Positions 1 through 7,316 of a stretch of DNA of 64,000 bases are shown piece after piece (position 1 is the first letter of the stretch; every line of letters begins with the position of its first letter). Below the pieces are notes generated by a model, which saw only the letters and a list, made by a program, of their open reading frames with translations, was not told the DNA's origin and made no database searches. Both the position numbers and the translations under genes were made by a program. Source of the stretch: VRUE01 sp963824215 (GTDB lineage: Bacteria; Actinomycetota; Thermoleophilia; Solirubrobacterales; 70-9); assembly GCA_963824215.1 (NCBI GenBank), contig CAWGOE010000004.1, positions 1,116,001 through 1,180,000 on the forward strand, read 5' to 3'.

Positions 1-63
1 CAGGCACGCCACGAGCGCAAGCGCCAGCCAGCGGCGAGGCGACGAGAGGGTGAGTGCAGTCAT
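1..63 (-). CDS. N-terminal start of a secreted protein (partial)
   Basis: Only the first 21 codons are inside the window; the gene runs off the left edge. An ATG at 63 is preceded on its own strand by a GGAG ribosome-binding site about 10 bases upstream. The translation begins MTALTLSSPRRWLALALVAC, a positively charged n-region followed by a hydrophobic core, so an exported protein is likely. Product unknown. The interval from here to 295 contains no other gene that I can support. Confidence 0.5.
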   Translation of the reverse strand, partial: MTALTLSSPRRWLALALVACL

Positions 64-295
64 ACGAGTGAGTCTCCTTACTGGTGAGTTGAAGCCTCGG
101 CGCTGTCACATCAAAGTTCGCACCGACACCTGAGCAGGCGGCTCAAAGTACAGACCCACTAGACGTTTGACCAATCAAAGCAGTCATACATATGGCCAAA
201 CTAGTTACTTTTGCTCAAGGCCCACCCAAAAAGTGTGCGGAGCAGGCGTATTTGACACTGCAACTCCTCACCCAAATCTCAACTTTGGCAGCCGG

Positions 296-658
296 CTACT
301 GCACTTTTCGCAGGCGGGAGCGCTGCTCTTGGCGCTCCACGACCTGGACGACGAGCTTCTTCACGTTCGAGTCGCCGGTGGCCTTGATGTGCCCCGTCTC
401 GACCGCCTTGCGGTAGCTCTTCAACGTGCCTTTCTCCGCCAGCTCGTTGAACTGCGGCCGGTCGATCTGGACCAGCACGCGCTCGTCCTGGGCCAAGTCC
501 TTGCTGATCTTGGGCCCTGGCAGCTCGACCCGGTAGAGCTGCACGTCCCCCCTGCCTTTCAGCTCCAGCCCGAAGACCAATTTGAGTTTCTGCAAGGCAG
601 GAACCTCCGCCTGGAAGCGCTCAACAGCGGTCCGGATCAGATCGGAGGTCGATGCCAT
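296..658 (-). CDS. SCP2-like sterol/lipid-carrier domain protein
   Basis: A 120-residue protein with no signal peptide or membrane segment. The pattern of a basic, hydrophobic-alternating N-terminal half followed by residues FNELAEKGTLKSYRKAVETG and then GHIKATGD resembles the SCP2 family, which binds acyl-CoA and other lipids in the cytoplasm. It begins 3 bases after the stop of the acyl-CoA dehydrogenase gene on the same strand, so the two are almost certainly co-transcribed. That pairing supports a role in lipid handling. The family call rests on pattern only; the specific ligand cannot be read from the sequence. Confidence 0.6.
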   Translation of the reverse strand: MASTSDLIRTAVERFQAEVPALQKLKLVFGLELKGRGDVQLYRVELPGPKISKDLAQDERVLVQIDRPQFNELAEKGTLKSYRKAVETGHIKATGDSNVKKLVVQVVERQEQRSRLRKVQ

Positions 659-661
659 CGG

Positions 662-1876
662 CTAGATCTTGTGCCTTTGCAAGAGCTTCTTGCCAATAAC
701 CATGCGCTGGATCTCGGAGGTTCCCTCGCCGATCAGGAGCAGCGGCGCGTCGCGGTAGAGGCGCTCGATCTCGTACTCCTTCGAGTAGCCGTAGCCGCCG
801 TGGATGCGGAAGCACTCCTCGACGCACTCCTTGCCGGTCTCCGAGGCGAGCAGCTTCGCCATCCCCGCCTCGAGGTCTGAGCGCACACCGGCGTCCTTCA
901 GCCGGGCCGCTTTGCGGGTGACGAGGCGGGCGGCCTCGATCTTGGTCGCCATGTCGGCGAGCTTGAACTGGATCGCCTGGTGCTGGGCGATCGGCTTGCC
1001 GAAGGTCTTGCGCTCCTGGCTGTAGCGGAGCGCCAGCTCGAGGGCGCGCTGGGCGATGCCGACACCGCGCGCGGCGACGTTAACCCTGCCGACCTCGAGC
1101 GCGTCCATCATCTGCACGAAGCCCTGCCCGACGCCAGCCTCCTCGCCGCCGAGGACCCGCTCGGGCGGGCACCGGTAGCCGTCGTAGACGAGCTCGGTCG
1201 ACTCGACGCCCTTGTAGCCCATCTTCTTGATCTTGGGCGGCACGATCAGGCCCTCGTAATCGCCCGAGTTGGTTTCGGCCCAGGGCTCCTTCTCGGTGAC
1301 GAAGCAGGTCATCCCCTTATATGGGGGGTCAGCCTTGGCGTCGGTCTTCATCAGGACGAAGACGACGCTGGAGCCGAGCCCGTTGGTGACCCACATCTTC
1401 TGGCCGTTCAGCTCCCACTTGCCGTCGTCGCCCTTCTTCGCCGTCGACTTGATCCCCTGCACGTCGGAGCCGACCTCGGGCTCCGAGAGCGAGAAGGCGG
1501 CGCGGATCTCGCCCGTCGCCATCTTCGGCAGGAAGTGCTCTTTCTGCTCCTCGGTGCCGAACTTCATCAAGAGGTAGGAGCCGATGAAGTGGGTGTTGAC
1601 GACGCCGGAGATCGAGATCCAGCCGCGCGAGAGCTCTTCGACGATCATCGCGTAGGTCGTCAGATCGAGCCCCATGCCGCCGTACTCCTCCGGGATCGTG
1701 ACCCCGAAGAGGCCGAGCTCTTTCATCTGCTCGACGATCGGCTCCGGGAAGGAATCCTCGTGGTCGTACTTCTCGGCGTTGGGAATGATCTGCTCGTCGG
1801 CAAACTGGCGCACCATCTCGGTGATGTCGCGCTGGATGTCGGTCTGCTCGGTGTAGGCGGCGGTCTCTACGGCCAT
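662..1876 (-). CDS. acyl-CoA dehydrogenase
   Basis: A FAD-dependent acyl-CoA dehydrogenase of 404 residues, the usual family length, catalysing alpha-beta dehydrogenation of an acyl-CoA. The N-terminal helical domain is followed by the FAD/substrate beta domain (FSLSEPEVGSD, KMWVTNG) and a C-terminal helical domain with RKTFGKPIAQHQ and GGYGYSKEYEIERLYRD. The catalytic base is Glu384 in the EGTSEIQ motif. The frame is open further upstream, but the ATG at 1876 is chosen because AGGAGA lies six bases before it and family homology begins there. It is followed directly by the SCP2-like gene. Chain-length specificity is not readable. Confidence 0.93.
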   Translation of the reverse strand: MAVETAAYTEQTDIQRDITEMVRQFADEQIIPNAEKYDHEDSFPEPIVEQMKELGLFGVTIPEEYGGMGLDLTTYAMIVEELSRGWISISGVVNTHFIGSYLLMKFGTEEQKEHFLPKMATGEIRAAFSLSEPEVGSDVQGIKSTAKKGDDGKWELNGQKMWVTNGLGSSVVFVLMKTDAKADPPYKGMTCFVTEKEPWAETNSGDYEGLIVPPKIKKMGYKGVESTELVYDGYRCPPERVLGGEEAGVGQGFVQMMDALEVGRVNVAARGVGIAQRALELALRYSQERKTFGKPIAQHQAIQFKLADMATKIEAARLVTRKAARLKDAGVRSDLEAGMAKLLASETGKECVEECFRIHGGYGYSKEYEIERLYRDAPLLLIGEGTSEIQRMVIGKKLLQRHKI

Positions 1877-1961
1877 TTCTCCTGCTTCGTTCGGGTTCTC
1901 AGGGAGAGCGAAGGATATCGGCGCCGCTGCTACCGAGCGCCGGGGCACTCGATCCCGCTAA

Positions 1962-1989
1962 ATGAGTACAGAAGGCGGTTGCAACTCAT
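1962..1989. promoter_or_regulatory. inverted repeat between divergent genes
   Basis: ATGAGT at 1962-1967 and ACTCAT at 1984-1989 form an inverted repeat with a 16-base spacer in the gap between the divergent acyl-CoA dehydrogenase and CAP-domain genes. Position and symmetry suit a repressor or activator site, but the arms are short and chance cannot be excluded. Confidence 0.25.
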
Positions 1990-2051
1990 ACATTCGTCCA
2001 GGACGCTGGGAGGGGATGGGACGGGAGGCGAGATCAGACGACAACCAAGCG

Positions 2052-2675
2052 ATGTCGCTCAGGCTCACCCTCGCTGCTGCGCTGGTCGCTCTCGCCAGCC
2101 TCTCGATCACCTCCAGCGCGCTTGCGGTTGGGCTTCAGGACCAGCGCGTCGCCTCGCATCCGAAGGCCGTATCGCAACCGAGCCGGGCGACGGCCGCGAA
2201 TACGCTGATCGCCCCGCCTGCCGTTTGCCCCGGTCAGGAAGACATCGACGCTCCGGCCGCCACCCAGGAGGAGGCGATGGGCTGCCTGGTCGACTTCGCC
2301 CGCCAGCAGGTCGGCCTGGGCGCCCTGACCGACAGCGCCGCCCTCGCGCAGTCGGCGCACGACAAGTCGCTCGACATCCTGCGCTGCGACAGCTTCAGCC
2401 ACTTCGCCTGCGAGCGTGAGTTCACCTACTGGATGAAGGAGAGCGGGTACACCGCGACCCCGTGCTGGCGGGTCGGCGAGAACCTTGCCTGGGGAACCGG
2501 CGAGCAAGGGTCGGCCAGGTCGATCTTCGCCGCCTGGCTGCGCTCCCCCACCCACCGCGCCAACCTGCTCGGCGATTTCGACGAAACCGGGCTCAGCCTG
2601 CGGGTCGGCACCCTCGAAGGCCTCGGCGGGACGAGGGTCTGGGCACAGCACTTCGGCACGCGCTGCGGCGCGTAA
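2052..2675 (+). CDS. secreted CAP-domain (SCP/PR-1-like) protein
   Basis: A 207-residue exported protein. The start at 2052 is chosen because it puts a classic signal peptide (MSLRLTLAAALVALASLSIT) at the N-terminus; the frame is open upstream but without secretion features. The mature part carries a bacterial CAP domain: an active-site-like histidine in AQSAHDKSLDI, SFSHFAC, the GENLAWG motif, and W-x3-H near SPTHRANLL, ending with AQHFGTRC. CAP proteins are extracellular and of variable or unknown activity. The six cysteines suggest disulfides. Transcribed divergently from the acyl-CoA dehydrogenase and followed by a gene on the opposite strand. Confidence 0.85.
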   Translation: MSLRLTLAAALVALASLSITSSALAVGLQDQRVASHPKAVSQPSRATAANTLIAPPAVCPGQEDIDAPAATQEEAMGCLVDFARQQVGLGALTDSAALAQSAHDKSLDILRCDSFSHFACEREFTYWMKESGYTATPCWRVGENLAWGTGEQGSARSIFAAWLRSPTHRANLLGDFDETGLSLRVGTLEGLGGTRVWAQHFGTRCGA

Positions 2676-2697
2676 GACCTACCCCCGACTCGCCAGC

Positions 2698-3051
2698 TCA
2701 AGCCGAGAGAGGCAGGCGCTGCAAGCGGCGCAAGCGCTCGGCCACGCGGTCGGCACGGGCGGTGAAGTCGCCCATCCCACCGTCGTCCGGCGCACGCCGC
2801 CCCGGGCGCCGGGTCCCGTGGTCGTCCATCCTCAGGCTCGCTCGCTCCGCCAGCTCCGCTGCTCGCTTCGCCTGCTCGGCGGCATCGAGCGCCGCGGCGC
2901 CGACGGTCATCACCGCCGCCTCGGAGGCGCGGGCGGTCGCCAGCGCCTCATCGATCCGTTCGACCAGCTCGCTCAGTAGCGGCGGCCGGGCGCGCTCCGG
3001 CAGCGTCCAGTCCTCAGCGCTTGCGCGCTCGTGATCGCTCATCCCCTTCAT
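2698..3051 (-). CDS. small hypothetical protein, helical
   Basis: A 117-residue polar protein rich in Ala, Arg and Glu. Residues about 25-75 (LVERIDEALATARASEAAVM onward) have heptad-like spacing suggestive of a long amphipathic helix or coiled coil. There is no signal peptide or recognisable domain. ATGs at 3051 and 3042 are both possible; neither has a well-spaced ribosome-binding site. The reading frame is plausible by codon usage, but other open frames overlap it on the plus strand, so existence is moderately supported only. Confidence 0.45.
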   Translation of the reverse strand: MKGMSDHERASAEDWTLPERARPPLLSELVERIDEALATARASEAAVMTVGAAALDAAEQAKRAAELAERASLRMDDHGTRRPGRRAPDDGGMGDFTARADRVAERLRRLQRLPLSA

Positions 3052-3090
3052 TTACGGCAGCGGGGACGAAATCCCTGCGGCCATCCGATA

Positions 3091-3137
3091 GCGCGGTAGA
3101 GGTTTGGGTCGAATAGCGCACCAAACCTCTACCGCGC
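3091..3137. repeat. hairpin repeat A (17-bp arms, 13-nt loop)
   Basis: Perfect 17-bp inverted repeat, arms 3091-3107 and 3121-3137 (GCGCGGTAGAGGTTTGG and its complement), with loop GTCGAATAGCGCA. Nearly the same hairpin occurs at 50594-50638, and a hairpin with a related loop at 25332-25368. This copy lies in a divergent intergenic region, so it is not simply a terminator for a convergent pair. Confidence 0.85.
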
Positions 3138-3186
3138 CGCTTGACTAGATTTCGGACCCCGACCGTCCCCCACCCCGAGGAGCAGC

Positions 3187-4239
3187 TTGAAAAACCCACG
3201 AGACTTCTTCCAGCCACTGGCGATCGGAGCTCCCGAGCCGCTGGCCGAGATCCCGGTCAAGCCGTCACGGATGATCCACTTCCTCGACTTCTCCAACGAG
3301 AAGATGGTCGCCAAGGCCGCCGATATCGCGCAGAAGACCGACATCCTGCTCGGCAACCTCGAGGACGCGATCCCAGTCGACCGCAAGGAGGCGGCGCGCG
3401 CCGGCCTGATCAAAGCGGCGACCGAGTCGGACTTCGGTCAGACCTCGCTCTGGACCCGGGTCAACTCGCTGGAGAGCCCCTGGGTGCTCGACGACCTGAC
3501 CACGCTTGTCACCGAGATCGGCGACAAGCTCGAGGTCGTGATGGTGCCCAAGGTCGAGGGGGCTTGGGACATTCACTACGTCGACCGCCTGCTCGCCCAG
3601 CTCGAGGCCAAGGCGGGACTCGATCGTCCGATCCTGATCCACGCGATCCTCGAGACGGCGCAGGGCGTCGTCAACCTCGAGGAGATCGCCGCGGCCAGCC
3701 CCCGCATGCAGGGGATGAGCTTTGGCCCCGCTGACCTTGCTGCGTCACGGCGGATGAAGACCACCCGTGTCGGTGGCGGCCACCCGGGCTACCGCGTGAT
3801 GGAGGACCCGGAGGATCCAGAGAACCCCGAGGCCGACCGCGTCAGCGCCCAGCAGGACCTCTGGCACTACTCGATCGCGCGCATGGTCGACGCCTGCGCC
3901 TCGACCGGGATCCTGCCCTTCTATGGCCCCTTCGGCGACATCAAGGACACCGCCGGCTGCGAGACCCAGTTCCGCGCCGCCTTCCTGATGGGCTGCGTCG
4001 GCGCCTGGTCGCTGCACCCGGTCCAGATCGGCATCGCCAAGAAGGTGTTCAGCCCGCCCCCCGAGGAGGTCAGGTTCGCCAAGAAAGTCCTCGAGGCGAT
4101 CCCCGACGGCCGCGGCGTCCACATGATCGACGGCAAGATGCAGGACGACGCCACCTGGAAGCAGTGCAAGGTGATGGTCGAGCTGGCCGAGATGCTGGCC
4201 GCCAAGGACCCGGAGCTGGCCGAGTCCTACGGGATGTGA
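3187..4239 (+). CDS. HpcH/HpaI aldolase / malyl-CoA lyase family (CitE-like)
   Basis: A 350-residue member of the malyl-CoA/beta-methylmalyl-CoA lyase group, Mg2+-dependent enzymes that cleave or condense malyl-CoA with acetyl-CoA and glyoxylate. Supporting motifs are PSRMIHF near the N-terminus, GNLEDAIP, VPKVEGAWDI, ILETAQGVVNLEEIA, FGPADLA and the C-terminal GAWSLHPVQI. The TTG start at 3187 follows GAGGAG and retains the family's N-terminal FFQPLAIGAP segment, so it is preferred over the internal ATG. It is monocistronic in appearance and convergent with the deacetylase gene. Substrate (malyl-CoA, methylmalyl-CoA or citramalyl-CoA) is inferred only. Confidence 0.88.
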   Translation: MKNPRDFFQPLAIGAPEPLAEIPVKPSRMIHFLDFSNEKMVAKAADIAQKTDILLGNLEDAIPVDRKEAARAGLIKAATESDFGQTSLWTRVNSLESPWVLDDLTTLVTEIGDKLEVVMVPKVEGAWDIHYVDRLLAQLEAKAGLDRPILIHAILETAQGVVNLEEIAAASPRMQGMSFGPADLAASRRMKTTRVGGGHPGYRVMEDPEDPENPEADRVSAQQDLWHYSIARMVDACASTGILPFYGPFGDIKDTAGCETQFRAAFLMGCVGAWSLHPVQIGIAKKVFSPPPEEVRFAKKVLEAIPDGRGVHMIDGKMQDDATWKQCKVMVELAEMLAAKDPELAESYGM

Positions 4240-4242
4240 CGG

Positions 4243-5133
4243 TCAGACCCGGCTGCGGAGCTCTGCCAGGTGGCGCATGGCCGCCTGGATGCGGGGCCAT
4301 TTGGACACGGCGAGCTTCAGGTGCAGCTTCTGAGGCGTGTCGTCGACGTGCACGGCCGTACGTGGCAGCGCGTGCAGGTCAGATCCCCCCTGCACGATGC
4401 CGCGATCGACGGTGAAGGCGACCTCGTAGCCAGCGTCGCGCACGGCCTGCGCGGCCTCAGCATCCCAGCGCCCGTACGGGTAGGAGAAGGCGCGCGGCCG
4501 TGGCAGACCAGCCGCCTCGAGAATCTCGGCGGCACCGGCGATCTCCCCCTCGAGCTCGTCGGCAGGTAGTCCGGTCAGCACTCGGTGGTTCACCGTGTGC
4601 GCGCCCACCTCGATCCCCCGTCGGGAGATCTCCCGCAGGCCCTCGGCGTCGAGCAGCGCGAGGCTCGTGGCGCCGTTCTCGCTGTCCCAGGCGTTCGTTC
4701 CCCCGATCTGACCGGCAACGGCGAACGCCACAGCGGGGATGCCACGCTCGAGCAGAACCGGGCTGGCGGTGTCGAGCAGATCCGCGTAGGCATCGTCGAA
4801 GGTGAGGAGAACCGCGCGCTCCGGCAGGCTGGGACCGCCGTCGAAGGCGGCCATAACCTGCTCGAGACTGACGAAGTTCCAGCCTCGGGCACGCAGGTAG
4901 TCGAGCTGCTTGGCGAACCGCGCCGGCGGCACCGAGTACTTCTCGATCAGGGGGTCGCCGCTGAGATCCTCGATCGCGTGATACGCCAGCACCGAGAGCC
5001 GCGTCGAACTCGCCGAGCGCGCGACACCGTGCCTGGCTCCTCGCGCCGCCGTTCCGGACACGGCAAGGAAAGGCGTCGCCGTGAGCAGGGCAAGGGCAAT
5101 AAGAGCCGCGAATACGCGACCGATTCTGCGCAT
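4243..5133 (-). CDS. secreted polysaccharide deacetylase (NodB domain)
   Basis: A 296-residue carbohydrate esterase family 4 protein with an N-terminal signal peptide or membrane anchor (MRRIGRVFAALIALALLTAT). The NodB signature is complete: TFDDAY with Asp113 and Asp114 for catalysis and metal binding, H179-x3-H183 in GAHTVNHRVL, and the SYPYGRWD motif. Such enzymes remove N-acetyl groups from cell-wall or extracellular polysaccharides outside the membrane. It begins 4 bases after the pckG stop, so it is probably transcribed with pckG, an unrelated partner functionally. Exact polymer substrate is unknown. Confidence 0.9.
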   Translation of the reverse strand: MRRIGRVFAALIALALLTATPFLAVSGTAARGARHGVARSASSTRLSVLAYHAIEDLSGDPLIEKYSVPPARFAKQLDYLRARGWNFVSLEQVMAAFDGGPSLPERAVLLTFDDAYADLLDTASPVLLERGIPAVAFAVAGQIGGTNAWDSENGATSLALLDAEGLREISRRGIEVGAHTVNHRVLTGLPADELEGEIAGAAEILEAAGLPRPRAFSYPYGRWDAEAAQAVRDAGYEVAFTVDRGIVQGGSDLHALPRTAVHVDDTPQKLHLKLAVSKWPRIQAAMRHLAELRSRV

Positions 5134-5137
5134 CTAT

Positions 5138-6946
5138 TTAGCTTAGACGGCTCTCCAGATCCTGCAACTGCTTGCGCAGGTCTGCAGGAAGGCGGTCGCC
5201 GAAACGGTCGAGGTGCTCCTTGACCTGGGGCAGCTGCTGCTTGAAGAGATCGGCGTCGACCGAGAGCAGCTCGCGCATCTGCTCGGCGGAGATGTCGAGG
5301 CCGTCGGTGTCGATCTCACCCTCGGCGGGCAGTAGCCCGATCGGCGACTCCACGGTCTCGCCCTCGCCGTCGCAGCGACGGAAGACCCACTCGAGCACAC
5401 GGCTGTTCTCGCCGAAGCCGGGCCAGATGAACTTGCCATCCTCGTCCTTGCGGAACCAGTTGACGAGGAAGATCTTCGGCAGCTTCGCGCCCTCGCGCTC
5501 GCCCAGCTTCAACCAGTGGCCGAAGTAGTCGGCCATGTTGTAGCCGGCGAAGGGCAGCATTGCCATCGGGTCGAAGCGCAGCTGGCCGACCTCGCCGGCC
5601 GCGGCGGCGGTCGTCTCGACCGACATCGTCGCGCCGAGGAAGGTGCCGTGCTCCCAGTCGAAGGCCTCGGAAACCAGCGGCACCGCCGTGGCGCGACGCC
5701 CACCGAAGAGGAAGGCGTCGATCGGAACCCCAGCGGGGTCCTCCCACTCTGGGGCGATACACGGGCACTGCGATGCGGGCGTCGTGAAGCGTGCATTCGG
5801 ATGCGCGGCGGCGTGATCGGAATCGGGCGTCCAATCCTCGCCGTGCCAGTCGATCGCGTGCGCCGGCGGCTCGCCGGTCATGCCCTCCCACCAAACGTCG
5901 CCGTCGTCGGTTTTGGCGCAGTTGGTGAAGATCGAGTTGCGCTCGACCGTCTCCATCGCGTTCGGGTTGGTCTTATGACCGGTCCCGGGCGCGACGCCGA
6001 AGAAGCCAGCCTCGGGATTGACCGCGTGGAGCCGGCCGTCCTCGCCGAACTTCATCCAGGCGATGTCGTCGCCGATCGTCTCCGCTGTCCAGCCCTCGAG
6101 GGTCGGGATCAGCATCGCCAGGTTGGTCTTGCCCGAAGCCGAAGGGAAGGCGCCGGTGACGTACTTGACCTTGCCTTCGGGCGAGGTCAGCTTGAGGATC
6201 AGCATGTGCTCGGCCATCCAGCCCTCGTCGCGCGCCATCGCCGAGGCGATCCGCAACGCAAAGCACTTCTTGCCAAGCAGGGCGTTGCCGCCGTAGCCAG
6301 AGCCAAAGGACCAGATCTCGCGCGTCTCCGGGTAATGGACGATGTACTTGTTGTCGGCGTTGCAGGGCCACGGAACGTCCTCCTGGCCCTCGCTCAGCGG
6401 CATCCCAACCGAGTGCACGCAGGGGACGAAGTCGCCACCCTCGCCGAGCACCTCGAGGGCGCCTTTGCCCATCCGGGTCATGATCCGCATCGAGGTCGCG
6501 ACGTAAGCCGAGTCAGTGAGCTGGACGCCGATGTGGGCGATCGGCGAGCCCAGCGGCCCCATCGAGAAGGGCACCACGTACATCGTGCGTCCCTTCATGC
6601 AGCCGCTGAACAGCCCCTTCAGCTTCGCCCGCATCTCCCCCGGCTCGCTCCAGTTGTTGGTCGGGCCGGCGTCCTCCTCGCGCTCGGAGCAGATGAAGGT
6701 TCGGTCCTCGACCCGCGCGACGTCGCCGGGATCAGAGGTAGCAAGGTAAGAGTTTGGTCGCTTCGCGTCGGAGAGGCGCTCGAAGGTCCCCGCATCGATC
6801 AGGGCCTTGGCGAGGGCGTCATACTCCTCAGCCGATCCGTCACACCAGTGGACGGCGTCGGGCTGGGTCAGCTGGGCGATCTCCCCGACCCAGTCGAGGA
6901 GCTTTGCGTGGGTGGTCGGCGCGTTGGCCGTCGTCATCTGGCTCAT
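5138..6946 (-). CDS. pckG: phosphoenolpyruvate carboxykinase (GTP)
   Basis: A GTP-type PEP carboxykinase of about 602 residues, converting oxaloacetate and GTP to PEP, GDP and CO2; the committed gluconeogenic step during growth on fatty acids or acetate. Visible hallmarks are the P-loop GAFPSASGKTNLAML, the GNALLGKKCFALRIAS segment with the reactive cysteine, the metal/nucleotide loop GDDIAWMKFGEDG, and NPEAGFFGVAPGTG. The frame can start at GTG 6955, ATG 6946 or ATG 6937; 6946 is chosen because an AGAG lies eight bases upstream. It sits 10 bases after the DUF4333 gene and 4 bases before the deacetylase. Confidence 0.95.
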   Translation of the reverse strand: MSQMTTANAPTTHAKLLDWVGEIAQLTQPDAVHWCDGSAEEYDALAKALIDAGTFERLSDAKRPNSYLATSDPGDVARVEDRTFICSEREEDAGPTNNWSEPGEMRAKLKGLFSGCMKGRTMYVVPFSMGPLGSPIAHIGVQLTDSAYVATSMRIMTRMGKGALEVLGEGGDFVPCVHSVGMPLSEGQEDVPWPCNADNKYIVHYPETREIWSFGSGYGGNALLGKKCFALRIASAMARDEGWMAEHMLILKLTSPEGKVKYVTGAFPSASGKTNLAMLIPTLEGWTAETIGDDIAWMKFGEDGRLHAVNPEAGFFGVAPGTGHKTNPNAMETVERNSIFTNCAKTDDGDVWWEGMTGEPPAHAIDWHGEDWTPDSDHAAAHPNARFTTPASQCPCIAPEWEDPAGVPIDAFLFGGRRATAVPLVSEAFDWEHGTFLGATMSVETTAAAAGEVGQLRFDPMAMLPFAGYNMADYFGHWLKLGEREGAKLPKIFLVNWFRKDEDGKFIWPGFGENSRVLEWVFRRCDGEGETVESPIGLLPAEGEIDTDGLDISAEQMRELLSVDADLFKQQLPQVKEHLDRFGDRLPADLRKQLQDLESRLS

Positions 6947-6956
6947 TCGCGGCACT

Positions 6957-7259
6957 CTACTTATTGGGCTTGAGGTCGGTTACTTCCACGTCTGCGTCCT
7001 CGTTGAGGATCTTCAGCGTCGCCGTCTCTTGCTTCCCTCCCGTCAAATCGACCGTGCAATCGAAGGTCTTCCCGGTCTCGACCTCGACACCGGAGGGGCA
7101 ATCGACCGAGACGACCTTCTGGCCCACGGACTTCTCCAGGTTCTGTTCGATCGCCGCCTCGGTCTTGGCGTCGTCGATCACCGTTTCTCCACAGCCGACG
7201 GCAAGCAGAGCCGCGACAGCAAGCCCGATCAAGGCTGCAAACCGGCCGATGTCAGTCAA
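6957..7259 (-). CDS. DUF4333 lipoprotein
   Basis: A 100-residue exported lipoprotein. The signal sequence ends in a lipobox LLAVGC, so Cys23 should be lipidated and the protein anchored on the outer face of the membrane. The remainder matches the DUF4333 pattern of actinobacteria: an IEQNLEKSVGQKV helix, VDCPSGVEVETGKTFDC with two cysteines likely to be disulfide bonded, then a beta-rich end (TATLKILNEDADVEVTDL). The start is TTG at 7259 behind a strong GGAGGA. Its role is unknown; it lies between the O-antigen ligase-like gene and pckG on the same strand. Confidence 0.85.
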   Translation of the reverse strand: MTDIGRFAALIGLAVAALLAVGCGETVIDDAKTEAAIEQNLEKSVGQKVVSVDCPSGVEVETGKTFDCTVDLTGGKQETATLKILNEDADVEVTDLKPNK

Positions 7260-7316
7260 TCTTCCTCCTCACAAGAGATCTCTCCCCGGAGTATCCCAGC
7301 CGGCGTGGCGTCGGGC

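Noticed and set aside
980..2419. 479-codon plus-strand frame over the acyl-CoA dehydrogenase
   Set aside because: Antisense to a gene with complete catalytic motifs; no homology of its own.
5516..6973. 485-codon frame antisense to pckG
   Set aside because: Shadow of the PEP carboxykinase gene; composition is that of an antisense frame.
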